DNA from: an uncultured Oscillospiraceae bacterium
GTDB taxonomy: Bacteria > Bacillota > Clostridia > Oscillospirales > Ruminococcaceae
NCBI GenBank assembly: GCA_900547455.1
Contig: URGV01000007.1
Coordinates: 1 to 64,000 of the forward strand
Length of the DNA stretch: 64,000 nt
Reading direction: 5' to 3'
Position numbers and translations under genes: made by a program. The stretch's first letter is position 1; each line of letters opens with the position of its first letter. Under the pieces are notes generated by a model. That model did not search any database, was not told where the DNA came from, and saw only the letters and a list, made by a program, of their open reading frames with translations. Of the stretch, positions 17,379 through 26,192 are shown in pieces.

Positions 17379-17409
17379 GGAAACAGGCAGCCTTTGGCTG
17401 CCTGTTTCC
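17379..17409 (+). terminator. hairpin between oppA and oppB
   Basis: Arms GGAAACAGGCAGC and GCTGCCTGTTTCC surround a 5-base loop; only a short T-containing tail follows. Such a structure can stabilise the oppA message and partly terminate it, giving more binding protein than permease. Confidence 0.65.
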
Positions 17410-17448
17410 TTTCGATATTGAGAACGAAGGGAAAAAAGGGGGAAAAGC

Positions 17449-18384
17449 ATGTTTAAGTATATCCTGAAGCGTATTGGCTACATGCTGGTTACGCTGCTGA
17501 TCATCTCCGCAGTGACCTTTTTCATGATGCATTCCATTCCTGGCGACCCGCTGGGTGCTACGGTCAACAAGCTGCCGGAGCAGGCCAGGGAAAACTACTA
17601 CGCGAAGTACGGTTTGGACAAGCCGGTCACCGAGCAGTATGCAATCTTCTTGAAGAACCTGGTTACCCAGGGTGATCTGGGTGAGTCTCTGAAATATCCT
17701 GGCCAGAGCATCACCCACACTCTGCTCACAAACTCCAAAGTTTCTGCCACCACCGGCGGCCTGGCGCTGCTGTTTGGTGTCACAATCGGTATTGTGCTGG
17801 GAATTGTGGCGGCGCTGAACAAGAATAAGTGGCCGGATTACCTGGTTATGTTTATCGCGATTCTGGGTATCACTGTTCCGGTCTTTGTTTTGGCGGCGCT
17901 GCTGCAGTACTTCTTCACTGTAAAGTGGATGATTCTGCCGACCACCGGATGGGGTAAACCGGAGCACATCATTCTGCCGGTTATCGCAATGGCCTTTGGA
18001 CCAATCGCGACCTATGCCCGTTACCTCAAGTCCAATATGCTGGAGGTTATGGGACAGGACTACATCCTGACTGCAGAGGCGAAGGGCGTCAGCGGCTTTA
18101 ATGTCATCAAAAATCACGTTTTGAAGAATGCGATTCTGCCGTGCATCACCATGCTGGGCGGCCAGATCTCCGGCATCTTCACTGGTTCGTTCGTAGTAGA
18201 GAAGATGTTCGGCATCCCGGGCCTCGGTTTCTACTTTGTATCCTCCATCAACGACCGTGACTATACCATGATTATCGGCACCACCATCTTCGCTGCTGCC
18301 TTGTTTGTTGTGGCGCAGCTGCTCATTGATATCGCCTACACCCTTCTTGACCCAAGAATTCGCGTGGCAAAAGGCGGTAAGTAA
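17449..18384 (+). CDS. oppB: oligopeptide ABC transporter permease OppB
   Basis: A 311-residue permease of the binding-protein-dependent family with six membrane segments. It starts MFKYILKRIGYMLVTLLIIS, the typical DppB/OppB opening, and carries the EAA-type cytoplasmic loop (DYILTAEAKGVSGFNVIKNH) that contacts the ATPase. A GGGGGAAAAGC site precedes the ATG. It pairs with OppC to form the peptide channel. Confidence 0.93.
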   Translation: MFKYILKRIGYMLVTLLIISAVTFFMMHSIPGDPLGATVNKLPEQARENYYAKYGLDKPVTEQYAIFLKNLVTQGDLGESLKYPGQSITHTLLTNSKVSATTGGLALLFGVTIGIVLGIVAALNKNKWPDYLVMFIAILGITVPVFVLAALLQYFFTVKWMILPTTGWGKPEHIILPVIAMAFGPIATYARYLKSNMLEVMGQDYILTAEAKGVSGFNVIKNHVLKNAILPCITMLGGQISGIFTGSFVVEKMFGIPGLGFYFVSSINDRDYTMIIGTTIFAAALFVVAQLLIDIAYTLLDPRIRVAKGGK

Positions 18385-18396
18385 GGAGGAGACCAC

Positions 18397-19353
18397 ATGT
18401 CAGAACAGAATAAGAATGTATCTGCGGTGGAATGGGAAGACATTCCGGCAGAAAAATTTGAAATTATCGGCACAGATGACTTCTCCGGCGACATCATCGC
18501 CCGCCCCAAGGTAAGCTACTGGGCGGACGCGTGGAGAAGATTTAGGGAAAATAAGATTGCGCTGGTCGCATTGATCATTTTGGTCATCATGGTCATCATG
18601 GTCATCATCGGCCCTGGCATCTCCGGCTACAACTTTGAGCAGATGAACACCGATGAAATCAATCAGCTGCCAAGTGCTGAGCACTGGTTCGGCACCGACG
18701 ACTTGGGCCGCGACCTGTTTGCCCGTGTTTTCCAGGGTGGCCGCGTATCGCTGACCATCGGTATTGTCGGCGCGGTTGTTGCCAGCGTTGTGGGCAGTAT
18801 CTATGGCGGTATTGCCTCCTATTTTGGCGGCATCGTGGACGATATCATGATGCGTATCGTTGAGGTCCTGCTGAGCATCCCTTACCTGCTCACCGTTATC
18901 CTGATCTCGGTTGTCACCGATTCCAAGAGCATCGGCACTATGATGCTGGCGCTGGTCCTGACCGGATGGTGCGGCATCGCGCGTCTGGTCCGCGGCCAGA
19001 TGCTGCAGTTAAAATCCCAGGAGTACATCCTGGCGGCAAACGCGCTGGGCGTTTCCCCAATTAAGACCATCATGCGTCACATGATCCCGAACACTCTGGG
19101 CATGATCATCGTTGCCATCACCTTCGATATCCCGGGCTACATCTTCTCCGAGGCGTTCCTGAGCTACGTCGGTCTGGGTGTTCAGCCGCCGGATACCAGC
19201 TGGGGCGCTCTGGCTTCTGCCGCGCAGCAGAACTTTATGTTCTATCCATATCAGCTGTTCTTCCCATCGCTGATGATCGCACTGACCATGCTGGGCTTCA
19301 CCCTGCTGGGCGACGGCCTGCGTGACGCGCTTGACCCGAAACTGAGAAAGTAG
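18397..19353 (+). CDS. oppC: oligopeptide ABC transporter permease OppC
   Basis: A 318-residue permease with an N-terminal OppC_N segment, a helix near 50-72, a periplasmic-type loop with HWFGTDDLGRDLFARV, and the EAA loop (EYILAANALGVSPIKTIMRH). It begins 12 bases after oppB with an AAGGAGG site. It forms the second half of the peptide channel. Confidence 0.93.
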   Translation: MSEQNKNVSAVEWEDIPAEKFEIIGTDDFSGDIIARPKVSYWADAWRRFRENKIALVALIILVIMVIMVIIGPGISGYNFEQMNTDEINQLPSAEHWFGTDDLGRDLFARVFQGGRVSLTIGIVGAVVASVVGSIYGGIASYFGGIVDDIMMRIVEVLLSIPYLLTVILISVVTDSKSIGTMMLALVLTGWCGIARLVRGQMLQLKSQEYILAANALGVSPIKTIMRHMIPNTLGMIIVAITFDIPGYIFSEAFLSYVGLGVQPPDTSWGALASAAQQNFMFYPYQLFFPSLMIALTMLGFTLLGDGLRDALDPKLRK

Positions 19354-19366
19354 GAGGGATACATCA

Positions 19367-20389
19367 ATGGCAAATGATAAAATTTTGGAAGTAGAAAACC
19401 TAAGCGTATCCTTTAATACCTATGCCGGCGAGGTCAAGGCGGTGCGCGGTGTCAGTTTTAACCTGGCTCCCGGTGAGACTCTGGCATTTGTAGGTGAATC
19501 CGGCTGCGGCAAAAGCGTTACCGCAAAATCGCTGCTGCGTCTGCTGAAACCTCCGTTCGCGGTAATTAAGGAAGGCTCCAAAATCACCTGCGACGGCAAG
19601 GACGTGCTGGCGCTGAACAAAAAAGAGCTGTGCTCATTCCGCGGCGACGAGATCAGCATGATCTTCCAGGATCCAATGACCTCGCTGAACCCGACCATGA
19701 CCGTCGGCAAGCAGATCATGGAGAGCCTGCGCATCCATCGCCACATGAATAAGAAGGAAGCGCGCGAGGAAGCCATCAAGATGCTCAAGATGGTAAATAT
19801 TCCAAGCCCTGAAAAGAGAATCGACAGCTACCCGCATGAGATGTCCGGCGGTATGCGTCAGCGTGTTATGATCGCGATGGCGCTGGCCTGCAACCCGAAG
19901 GTTCTGATTGCCGACGAGCCGACCACTGCGCTGGACGTTACCATTCAGGCGCAGATCATGGACCTGATGCGCGAGCTGAAAGAAAAGATGAACACCGCAA
20001 TCATTCTGGTTACCCATGACCTGGGCGTCGTCGCAAACTTTGCCGACAAAATTCAGGTTATGTACGCCGGTCAGATTGTTGAGCGCGGAACCGCGAGAGA
20101 AATTTTCTATGACTCCAAGCATCCGTACACCTGGGCGCTGCTGAGCTCGGTTCCAAAGCTGGCCAAGGAAGCCAAGCAGGAACTGTATGCGCTTAAAGGC
20201 ACCCCACCGGATCTGATTCTGCCGCTCAACTGCTGCCCATTCTCGTCCAGATGCGAATACTGCATGCCAATCTGCAAGGAGCGCAATCCGTTCGAGACCA
20301 CCATCACCGATACCCACAAGGTTTCCTGCTGGCTGCAGCATCCAAAAGCGCCAAAGGTAAAATCCTTCTATGACAGGGAGGCGAAGTAA
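19367..20389 (+). CDS. oppD: oligopeptide ABC transporter ATPase OppD
   Basis: A 340-residue ATPase with Walker A GESGCGKS at 43-50, Q-loop near 101, signature MSGGMRQR at about 159-166, Walker B LIADEPTTALD at about 180-190 and the C-terminal oligopeptide-transporter extension, which contains a cysteine cluster (CCPFSSRCEYCMPIC). In some Dpp/Opp ATPases such cysteines bind an iron-sulfur cluster; whether they do here is unknown. Its stop overlaps the oppF start (TAATG). Confidence 0.93.
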   Translation: MANDKILEVENLSVSFNTYAGEVKAVRGVSFNLAPGETLAFVGESGCGKSVTAKSLLRLLKPPFAVIKEGSKITCDGKDVLALNKKELCSFRGDEISMIFQDPMTSLNPTMTVGKQIMESLRIHRHMNKKEAREEAIKMLKMVNIPSPEKRIDSYPHEMSGGMRQRVMIAMALACNPKVLIADEPTTALDVTIQAQIMDLMRELKEKMNTAIILVTHDLGVVANFADKIQVMYAGQIVERGTAREIFYDSKHPYTWALLSSVPKLAKEAKQELYALKGTPPDLILPLNCCPFSSRCEYCMPICKERNPFETTITDTHKVSCWLQHPKAPKVKSFYDREAK

Positions 20390-21384
20390 TGGATCAGGTA
20401 ATTGAAAAACTGCAAAACGCTGACACCATCATGGAGGTCACCGACCTGTGCAAATTCTTTAAGGCAGGCAAAAAGCAGGTGCTCAAAGCGGTCGATCACG
20501 TCACCGTATCGATCAAACGCGGCGAGACCCTGGGCCTGGTAGGCGAGTCCGGCTGCGGCAAGACCACCTGCGGCCGAACCATGATGAAGCTGTATGAGCC
20601 AACCTCCGGCAAGGTCGTATTCGACGGCAAGGACATCTCCACCCTCAAGGGCAAGGATCTGCTGGAGTTCCGCAAGAACGTCCAGATCATCTTCCAGGAC
20701 CCATACGCTTCCCTGGATCCCCGCATGACTATCGGCGAAATCATTTCCGAGGGAATGGACGTTCATTTCCATCTGACCGAAAAGGAAAAGAGCGACCGCG
20801 TCGCCGACCTGCTGGGCAAGGTCGGTCTGAATCAGGAGTTTGCCAACCGTTTCGCGCATGAGCTGTCCGGCGGTCAGCGTCAGCGTGTCGGCATCGCCCG
20901 CGCACTGGCGGTAGAGCCGAAGTTCATCGTCTGCGACGAGCCGATCTCCGCGCTGGACGTTTCCATTCAGGCGCAGGTTGTCAACCTTCTGATCAAACTC
21001 CAGAAGGAATTTGGCCTGACCTACCTCTTTATCTCCCACGACCTTTCGATGGTAAAACATATCTCCGACCGCGTCGGCGTCATGTACCTGGGCTCGATGG
21101 TGGAGCTGGCCAGCAACTATGACCTGTACGACAAACCGATGCACCCGTACACCCAGGCTTTGATCTCCGCGATCCCAATGGCGGACCCGGATGCTGAAAA
21201 GGCCCGCGAGCGCATCAAACTGGAAGGCGAAGTGCCCAGCCCGATCAATCCACCTCCGGGCTGCAAATTCCGTGGAAGATGCCGTTATGCAATGGACATC
21301 TGTGCCAAGGAGGCGCCGCAGCTTTTGGAGATCGAGCCAAATCACTTTGTCGCCTGCCACCTCTGCCACGGCAAAAAACAGTAA
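20389..21384 (+). CDS. oppF: oligopeptide ABC transporter ATPase OppF
   Basis: A 331-residue ATPase with Walker A GESGCGKTT at about 52-60, signature LSGGQRQR, Walker B FIVCDEPISALD, and the C-terminal oligo_HPY extension ending in a cysteine-rich stretch (CKFRGRCRYAMDIC). Its ATG shares bases with the oppD stop, so the two subunits are translationally coupled. OppD and OppF form the ATP-hydrolysing pair of the importer. Confidence 0.93.
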   Translation: MDQVIEKLQNADTIMEVTDLCKFFKAGKKQVLKAVDHVTVSIKRGETLGLVGESGCGKTTCGRTMMKLYEPTSGKVVFDGKDISTLKGKDLLEFRKNVQIIFQDPYASLDPRMTIGEIISEGMDVHFHLTEKEKSDRVADLLGKVGLNQEFANRFAHELSGGQRQRVGIARALAVEPKFIVCDEPISALDVSIQAQVVNLLIKLQKEFGLTYLFISHDLSMVKHISDRVGVMYLGSMVELASNYDLYDKPMHPYTQALISAIPMADPDAEKARERIKLEGEVPSPINPPPGCKFRGRCRYAMDICAKEAPQLLEIEPNHFVACHLCHGKKQ

Positions 21385-21424
21385 ATAAAAACCGTATTTT
21401 CATTGATAATTTCATGCTTTCGGG

Positions 21425-21457
21425 GCGGCTGCGGGGATTTCCCCGCAGCCGCTTTTT
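21425..21457 (+). terminator. terminator of the opp operon
   Basis: Arms GCGGCTGCGGGG and CCCCGCAGCCGC are followed by TTTTT. Confidence 0.9.
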
Positions 21458-21486
21458 CCAATAGAAAGAGATGGAGGGATTTTGTT

Positions 21487-22863
21487 TTGAATCAGCAATT
21501 GATCGAGAAGATTCTGGATTATGCCGTCTGCCACGGCGCGGATTTTGCGGAGGTCTTTTATGAGGACGTGCGCAGAAGCAACCTGACTGTGCTGGACCAG
21601 AAGGTGCTGGATTCCTCGGCGGGCGCCGAGAAGGGCGTGGGCATCCGCCTGTTCCGCGGGACGGAAAGCGCATACCTCTACACCGCGGACCTGAGCGAGG
21701 AAAATCTGCTCACCATGCTGCGGGCTGCCTGCCAGTATCGGGATGGCAGCTTTGACCGCAGGGCATTGGAAGAACTGCAGCAGGTCGCGCTCAACCCCAT
21801 TGCGCGTTATCCGCAGCAGGTGGGACTGAAGGACAAGATGGCGCTGCTCTCCCGCGTGGTCAAAACCGGCCACGAGGCGGACGAGCTGGTCAGCCAGGTG
21901 CGGGCCAAGTATCTCGACATGGACCAGAAGGTGCGCATCGCAAACTCGGAGGGACGCTTTGTAGATGACCGCCGCGTCAAGACCAGACTGCATATCACCG
22001 TTTTCTGCGAGGAGGGCGGGGACCGTCAGTCCAGCTACACCGGTCCCGGCGCGATGAAGGGCTTTGAGTTCTACGATGAGATCGACGTTGACGCGGCAGT
22101 CCGCCAGGCAGCCCAGAACGCCAAGGCGATGCTGCACGCCAAAGCCTGCCCGACAGGAAGAATGCCGGTCATCATCACCAACGGCTTCGGCGGCCTGTTC
22201 TTCCATGAAGCCTGCGGCCATTCGCTGGAGGCTTCCAGCACCGCGCGCGGCAACTCGGAATTTTCCGGCAAAATCGGCCAGAAGGTCGCCTCCGAAAAGG
22301 TGACCCTGATCGACGACGGCAGCATGCCGGGTCAGTGGGGCTCGCTGAAGGTGGACGACGAGGGCGTGCCGACCCGCAAGAATGTGCTCATCGAAAACGG
22401 CGTGCTCAAGAGCTACATGGTGGACAAGCTGCACGCCAGAATGTTGGGCTGTGAGCCGACCGGTTCCTCCCGCCGCCAGAGCTTCCGCTTTGAGCCAACC
22501 TCCCGCATGACCAACACCTACATCGCTCCTGGCACCGACAGCCCGGAGCAGATGATCGCCTCCACCGAGCGCGGCATCTTTGTCAAGGCCATCAATGCGG
22601 GCTCGGTCAATCCGGCAACCGGCGAGTTCAACTTCAATACCGGCGAAACCTTCCTGATCGAGAACGGCAAGATCACCACCCCGGTCAGAAGCGCGACCCT
22701 CATCGGTACCGGTGGGGATATTCTGCAGAAGGTCGACATGGTCGGCAACGACTACGCGCTGGGCCAGGGCTTCTGCTTTGCAGCCAGCGGCGCGCTCTAT
22801 ATCGGGGCGGGCCAGCCGACAGTGAGAGTCACCGAAATGACGGTAGGAGGGGATCAGGAATGA
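21487..22863 (+). CDS. tldD: metalloprotease TldD
   Basis: A 458-residue TldD/PmbA-family protein with the zinc motif HEACGH at about 240-245, a long N-terminal domain and the conserved C-terminal GTGGDIL stretch. The start is TTG at 21487, behind GGAGGG; the upstream in-frame ATG lies inside the opp terminator region. TldD holds the metal site and works with TldE to degrade unfolded or modified peptides. Its end overlaps tldE by 4 bases (ATGA). Placement next to the peptide importer suggests a shared role in peptide use. Confidence 0.92.
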   Translation: MNQQLIEKILDYAVCHGADFAEVFYEDVRRSNLTVLDQKVLDSSAGAEKGVGIRLFRGTESAYLYTADLSEENLLTMLRAACQYRDGSFDRRALEELQQVALNPIARYPQQVGLKDKMALLSRVVKTGHEADELVSQVRAKYLDMDQKVRIANSEGRFVDDRRVKTRLHITVFCEEGGDRQSSYTGPGAMKGFEFYDEIDVDAAVRQAAQNAKAMLHAKACPTGRMPVIITNGFGGLFFHEACGHSLEASSTARGNSEFSGKIGQKVASEKVTLIDDGSMPGQWGSLKVDDEGVPTRKNVLIENGVLKSYMVDKLHARMLGCEPTGSSRRQSFRFEPTSRMTNTYIAPGTDSPEQMIASTERGIFVKAINAGSVNPATGEFNFNTGETFLIENGKITTPVRSATLIGTGGDILQKVDMVGNDYALGQGFCFAASGALYIGAGQPTVRVTEMTVGGDQE

Positions 22864-24203
22864 TGACTTCGGAAAAAACAGTCCTCTGCGAACTGGCGCA
22901 GAGATTAAAACAGGAAGGCTTTGCAGACGTCCGTTTTTACATCGAGCGGACCGAGCGCGTCGGTGTCGGTGTGCTGGACGGCAAGCGCGACAGCGCGACC
23001 CGCGCCAAGGAGAGCGCCTACTTTGTCGAGGCGGGCAAGGACGGCAAGCGCTGCTGCACCTTCTTCAACACCCTGGACGGGATGGACGATGTGGTCGAGC
23101 AGATGCAGATTTCCGCCTCTGCCTCTCAGGAGGACTACCAGCCGCTGCCGGCCTTTGAGCAGGAGGTAAGCTACCACACCGACTTTGCCCCTACCGATGA
23201 GCTGGAAGCGATTAAGGTACTGGCCGAGGCGGAGAGCAAGGCCAGGGAGGAAAAGCGCATCGCTGCCATCAGCAACTGCCGCTATAACCACTCCTGGAAA
23301 GAGGTCGTGCTGATGGACGAGAACGGCGCCTGCATGACCGACAGCACCCAGGTGGCTTCGGTCTCAATCGGCGTTGTCTCCCGCGAGGACGGCGACACCG
23401 AGATTGCCCACGGCGGACGCAGCGCGGCAAGTCTTGCGCAGATCGACGTCAACGCCCTGGCCAAAGAGGTGGCCCAACTGGGCGCGCAGCGCCTGCACGC
23501 AAAGCCGCTGGAGTCGGGACGATATGCCGTCATTCTGCAGAACAGTGCCGCGGCGGAGCTGCTGGAAGCTTATCTGCCCATCTTCTACGCCTCCGAGATG
23601 CAGAACAAGATGAGCAAGCTGGCGGGCAAACAGGGCGAACAGATTGCCTGCGCCGACCTTGAGCTGATCGAGGACCCGGAACTGCCGACCGGCCGCGTCC
23701 ATCGCCACTTCGACGACGAGGGCTGCCCGGTCAGCAAGAAGTACCTGATCCATGGCGGCAAGCTCGAATCGGTGCTCTATAACCGCAGGAGCGCCGCGAA
23801 GGAAGAAAAGTCCGGCAGCGGCAACGGTTTCAAGGCGAACATCCAGTCGTCGGTCGGCACCGGCGTCACCAATGTCGCCCTGCAGAGTGCGTCCGGCAGC
23901 TATCTGAGCATGGAGCAGCTCTGCGAAAAGATGGGCAGCGGCATCATCGTCACCGACTTGGAGGGCGTGTTCGCCGGCGTCAACACCATCAACGGCAGCT
24001 TCTCCCTGCTGAGCAAGGGCATGCTGGTCGAGAACGGCAAGCCGGTCAAGCCGTTCTGCGAGGTGACCATCGCGGGCAACATCTACACGATGCTCGAGGA
24101 AATCGAGACCCTCGGCGATGACCCGGCCCCGACCGCAGCGGGCAGCCAGTTTGTGCAGACCCCTTCGATTTTGCTCAAAGGTTTGACCGTATCGGGATTG
24201 TAA
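22860..24203 (+). CDS. tldE: TldE/PmbA family protein, partner of TldD
   Basis: A 447-residue protein of the same fold as TldD but without the HExxxH zinc motif, as expected for the TldE (PmbA) subunit. Family marks include the C-terminal LSKGMLVENGKPVKPF and EVTIAGN stretches. A GTAGGAGGGGA site precedes ATGATG. Translationally coupled to tldD; the two form the heterodimeric protease that admits unfolded peptides. Confidence 0.92.
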   Translation: MMTSEKTVLCELAQRLKQEGFADVRFYIERTERVGVGVLDGKRDSATRAKESAYFVEAGKDGKRCCTFFNTLDGMDDVVEQMQISASASQEDYQPLPAFEQEVSYHTDFAPTDELEAIKVLAEAESKAREEKRIAAISNCRYNHSWKEVVLMDENGACMTDSTQVASVSIGVVSREDGDTEIAHGGRSAASLAQIDVNALAKEVAQLGAQRLHAKPLESGRYAVILQNSAAAELLEAYLPIFYASEMQNKMSKLAGKQGEQIACADLELIEDPELPTGRVHRHFDDEGCPVSKKYLIHGGKLESVLYNRRSAAKEEKSGSGNGFKANIQSSVGTGVTNVALQSASGSYLSMEQLCEKMGSGIIVTDLEGVFAGVNTINGSFSLLSKGMLVENGKPVKPFCEVTIAGNIYTMLEEIETLGDDPAPTAAGSQFVQTPSILLKGLTVSGL

Positions 24204-24369
24204 GCCGCGTCAATTTGTGTTATACTGGGGATGCAGGGAAAAATCGCACAGAAACAGAAAAATAGAGCTGCTATTTTTGTGCAAGCTCCCGATAAAAAGG
24301 CGGAGCTATTTTTCCATCGATTTTGCATAACCTTTTACACAATAAAAAAAGAAAGAGGAGTGTGGCCAC

Positions 24370-25647
24370 ATGGACATTTTAAAGAACACCGAAGCGATGG
24401 GCAAACGCATCTTTGCGGATCTGGAGAAGATCAATTTCATCCGCACCAGCACTTCCGCCGAGGAGACCAAGGCCGCCAACATCATCAAGGATGAGCTGGC
24501 CAAGGAGGGGATGGAGGCGACCATCGAGGAGTTTGACGTCGAGACCGCCGACATCCACAAGGTGTCGCTCAAGGCGCTGGGCAAGGAGTGGGAGATTCAG
24601 GGCTACCGCCGCTCCGGCTCCACCCCGGAGGAGGGCCTGACCGCCCCGTTTGCCTATGTGCAGCAGGGCAGCGACGTCGACCTGTACGACAAAAAGGGCA
24701 AGATCGTGCTGGTCAACAACGGCAAGATGAACGAGGAAGTGTATGAGCGGATGGTTCGCTACGGCGTCGCCGCCTTCCTGACCTGGAACGGCAATGTTTC
24801 GGACGTCCGTGAAGAGACCGACCTGCCGGAGCGCGAGCTGCGCTACTGGGCGCTGCGCTACGGCAAGATCCCGGGCGGTGTGCTGCGCGCCATCGACGCG
24901 ATGGAGCTGGTCAAGGGTGAGCCGGAGGAGGTCACCTTCACCCTGATTCAGGACGATGTTACCCGTCCGTCCAGAAACGTCATCCTGCACATCCCGGGCA
25001 CCGACGGTGGCAGCGAGAACATCACCTTTGGCGCGCACTTTGACAGCGTGCAGTTCAGCCACGGCGTCTATGACAACGGCGCAGGCTCGGTTATCTTGAT
25101 GGAGCTGGCCCGCCACTACAAACAGAACCCGCCAAAGCGCAACCTGATCTTCTGCTGGTACGGCTCCGAGGAGTGCGGCCTGCTGGGCTCCAAGGCGTAT
25201 GTCGCCGCCCACAAGGATGAGCTCAAGGACGTTCAGCTGATGATCAACGTCGATGTTGCCGGCCCGGTTCTGGGCGCTGACTGGGCGGCCATCACCGCGG
25301 ACGAGTCGCTCTGCCGCTTTGTTGAGTACCTGTCCAAGGAGCTCGGCTTCTCCACCGATGTCACCCAGGACGTCTACTCCAGCGATTCGGTACCGTTTGT
25401 CAACGAGGGCGTTCCGGCCATCAACTTCTGCCGCTTTGGCAGAAACGGCGGCGCGATGATCCACTGCCGCCACGACGTGATTGACTACCTCGATTACAAA
25501 AACTTCGGCAAGACCGCAGCCTTCGTTCAGGAGTTTGCGGACCACATGGTCAACGCGGTGGTCTTCCCGGTACCGCGCAAGATCCCGCAGAACATGGTCG
25601 AGGCGGTCGACAAGTACCTGCGCAAGAAGAGAGTGGACGAGGAATAA
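24370..25647 (+). CDS. M28 family metallopeptidase
   Basis: A 425-residue aminopeptidase-like protein without a signal peptide. Di-zinc ligands can be placed at His223 (GAHFDSV), Asp235 (YDNGAG), Glu267/268 (GSEECG), Asp295 (INVDVAG) and a C-terminal His near 365-368 (MIHCRHD). Residues 80-200 include a PA-like insert. It probably trims peptides in the cytoplasm, completing the uptake (Opp), cleavage (TldDE) and hydrolysis sequence of this region. It has its own ribosome site (AAAGAGGAG) and terminator. Confidence 0.9.
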   Translation: MDILKNTEAMGKRIFADLEKINFIRTSTSAEETKAANIIKDELAKEGMEATIEEFDVETADIHKVSLKALGKEWEIQGYRRSGSTPEEGLTAPFAYVQQGSDVDLYDKKGKIVLVNNGKMNEEVYERMVRYGVAAFLTWNGNVSDVREETDLPERELRYWALRYGKIPGGVLRAIDAMELVKGEPEEVTFTLIQDDVTRPSRNVILHIPGTDGGSENITFGAHFDSVQFSHGVYDNGAGSVILMELARHYKQNPPKRNLIFCWYGSEECGLLGSKAYVAAHKDELKDVQLMINVDVAGPVLGADWAAITADESLCRFVEYLSKELGFSTDVTQDVYSSDSVPFVNEGVPAINFCRFGRNGGAMIHCRHDVIDYLDYKNFGKTAAFVQEFADHMVNAVVFPVPRKIPQNMVEAVDKYLRKKRVDEE

Positions 25648-25701
25648 AAGCGAGTTCTCTTCCTTATTAATATAGGAGTTTGACGAGGAACAAATACGCG
25701 C

Positions 25702-25735
25702 AAAAAAATGGCTCCCGGTGAGGGAGCCATTTTTT
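25702..25735 (+). terminator. terminator of the M28 peptidase gene
   Basis: ATGGCTCCC pairs with GGGAGCCAT, flanked by A7 and T6, so it can act in both directions. Confidence 0.9.
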
Positions 25736-25843
25736 GTTGCGGGCAGGTGGTGCGGTAAAGTTGATGTGGATTTTTGTCGGCGGCCTTTGGTTGGCAAACT
25801 GCAGATTTGGAAAGGGGATGATAATACCTTGCTGTCTATATCG
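25736..25843. other. non-coding segment between the terminator and the structured element
   Basis: I see no gene, promoter or clear structure in these roughly 100 bases. Confidence 0.4.
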
Positions 25844-26069
25844 CCCGGCAACCGTCCACCGGAAGGTTGCCGGGGACAGTACGAAACGACAGGTTGCAGG
25901 GGGCTTTTCTCTTACAAAAGCCCCCTCTTTTGCAAGCTGAGAATCAGCCTGCAAAATTCACCCGCAAAGGCGCCTGACGATAAAGGTTTTCGCCCGCTGC
26001 GGCGTGCGACCAAAGACGCTGTCTTTGGAAACTGCCACCTTTTGAAAAAGGTGGACGAAAACTTTATTA
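25844..26069. repeat. multi-hairpin structured element, copy 1
   Basis: Six successive hairpins are visible on the plus strand: CCCGGCAACC/GGTTGCCGGG (25844-25874); GGGGGCTTTT/AAAAGCCCCC around loop CTCTTAC (25899-25925); TTTTGCA-rich arms (25928-25956); CGCCCGC/GCGTGCG around TGCG (25991-26008); CCAAAGAC/GTCTTTGG around GCT (26010-26028); CCACCTTTT/AAAAGGTGG (26035-26054), then ACGAAAACTTT. A conserved linker AAAGGCGC-TGA-CGATAA lies at 25965-25983. The same series occurs at 53.02-53.26 kb with different but self-complementary stems. No reading frame is conserved. Confidence 0.75.
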
Positions 26070-26192
26070 GCAGAAACTGGGTGCCGCGAGGTAGAAGTTC
26101 AGGCTACCTGCTAAACCGATACGTGAATTGGGTCCAGGCTCAGCCTGGGGTGCGGCATCATGCCGCCGTGAATTGGGTCCAGGCTCAGCCTG
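26070..26192. repeat. short hairpin repeats with central stop trinucleotide, three hairpins
   Basis: Starts with GCAGAAACT (26070-26078) and GCCGCGAGGTAGAA, then CCGATACGTGAATTGG (26116-26131). Hairpins: CCAGGCT/AGCCTGG (26134-26148), GCGGCAT/ATGCCGC (26152-26166) and CAGGCT/AGCCTG (26180-26192), each around a single C. A 25-base unit beginning GTGAATTGGG is repeated at 26123 and 26168. The last hairpin is centred on the minus-strand TGA stop codon of the NusG-II gene. Homologous units occur at 60.5-60.76 kb. Confidence 0.8.

Noticed and set aside
15564..17450. A 628-codon frame antisense to oppA
   Set aside because: It is the shadow of a GC-biased gene with clear OppA domains; the antisense product shows no family features.
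24379..25851. A 490-codon frame antisense to the M28 peptidase
   Set aside because: The plus-strand protein has all five metal ligands; the antisense reading crosses the terminator and repeat DNA.
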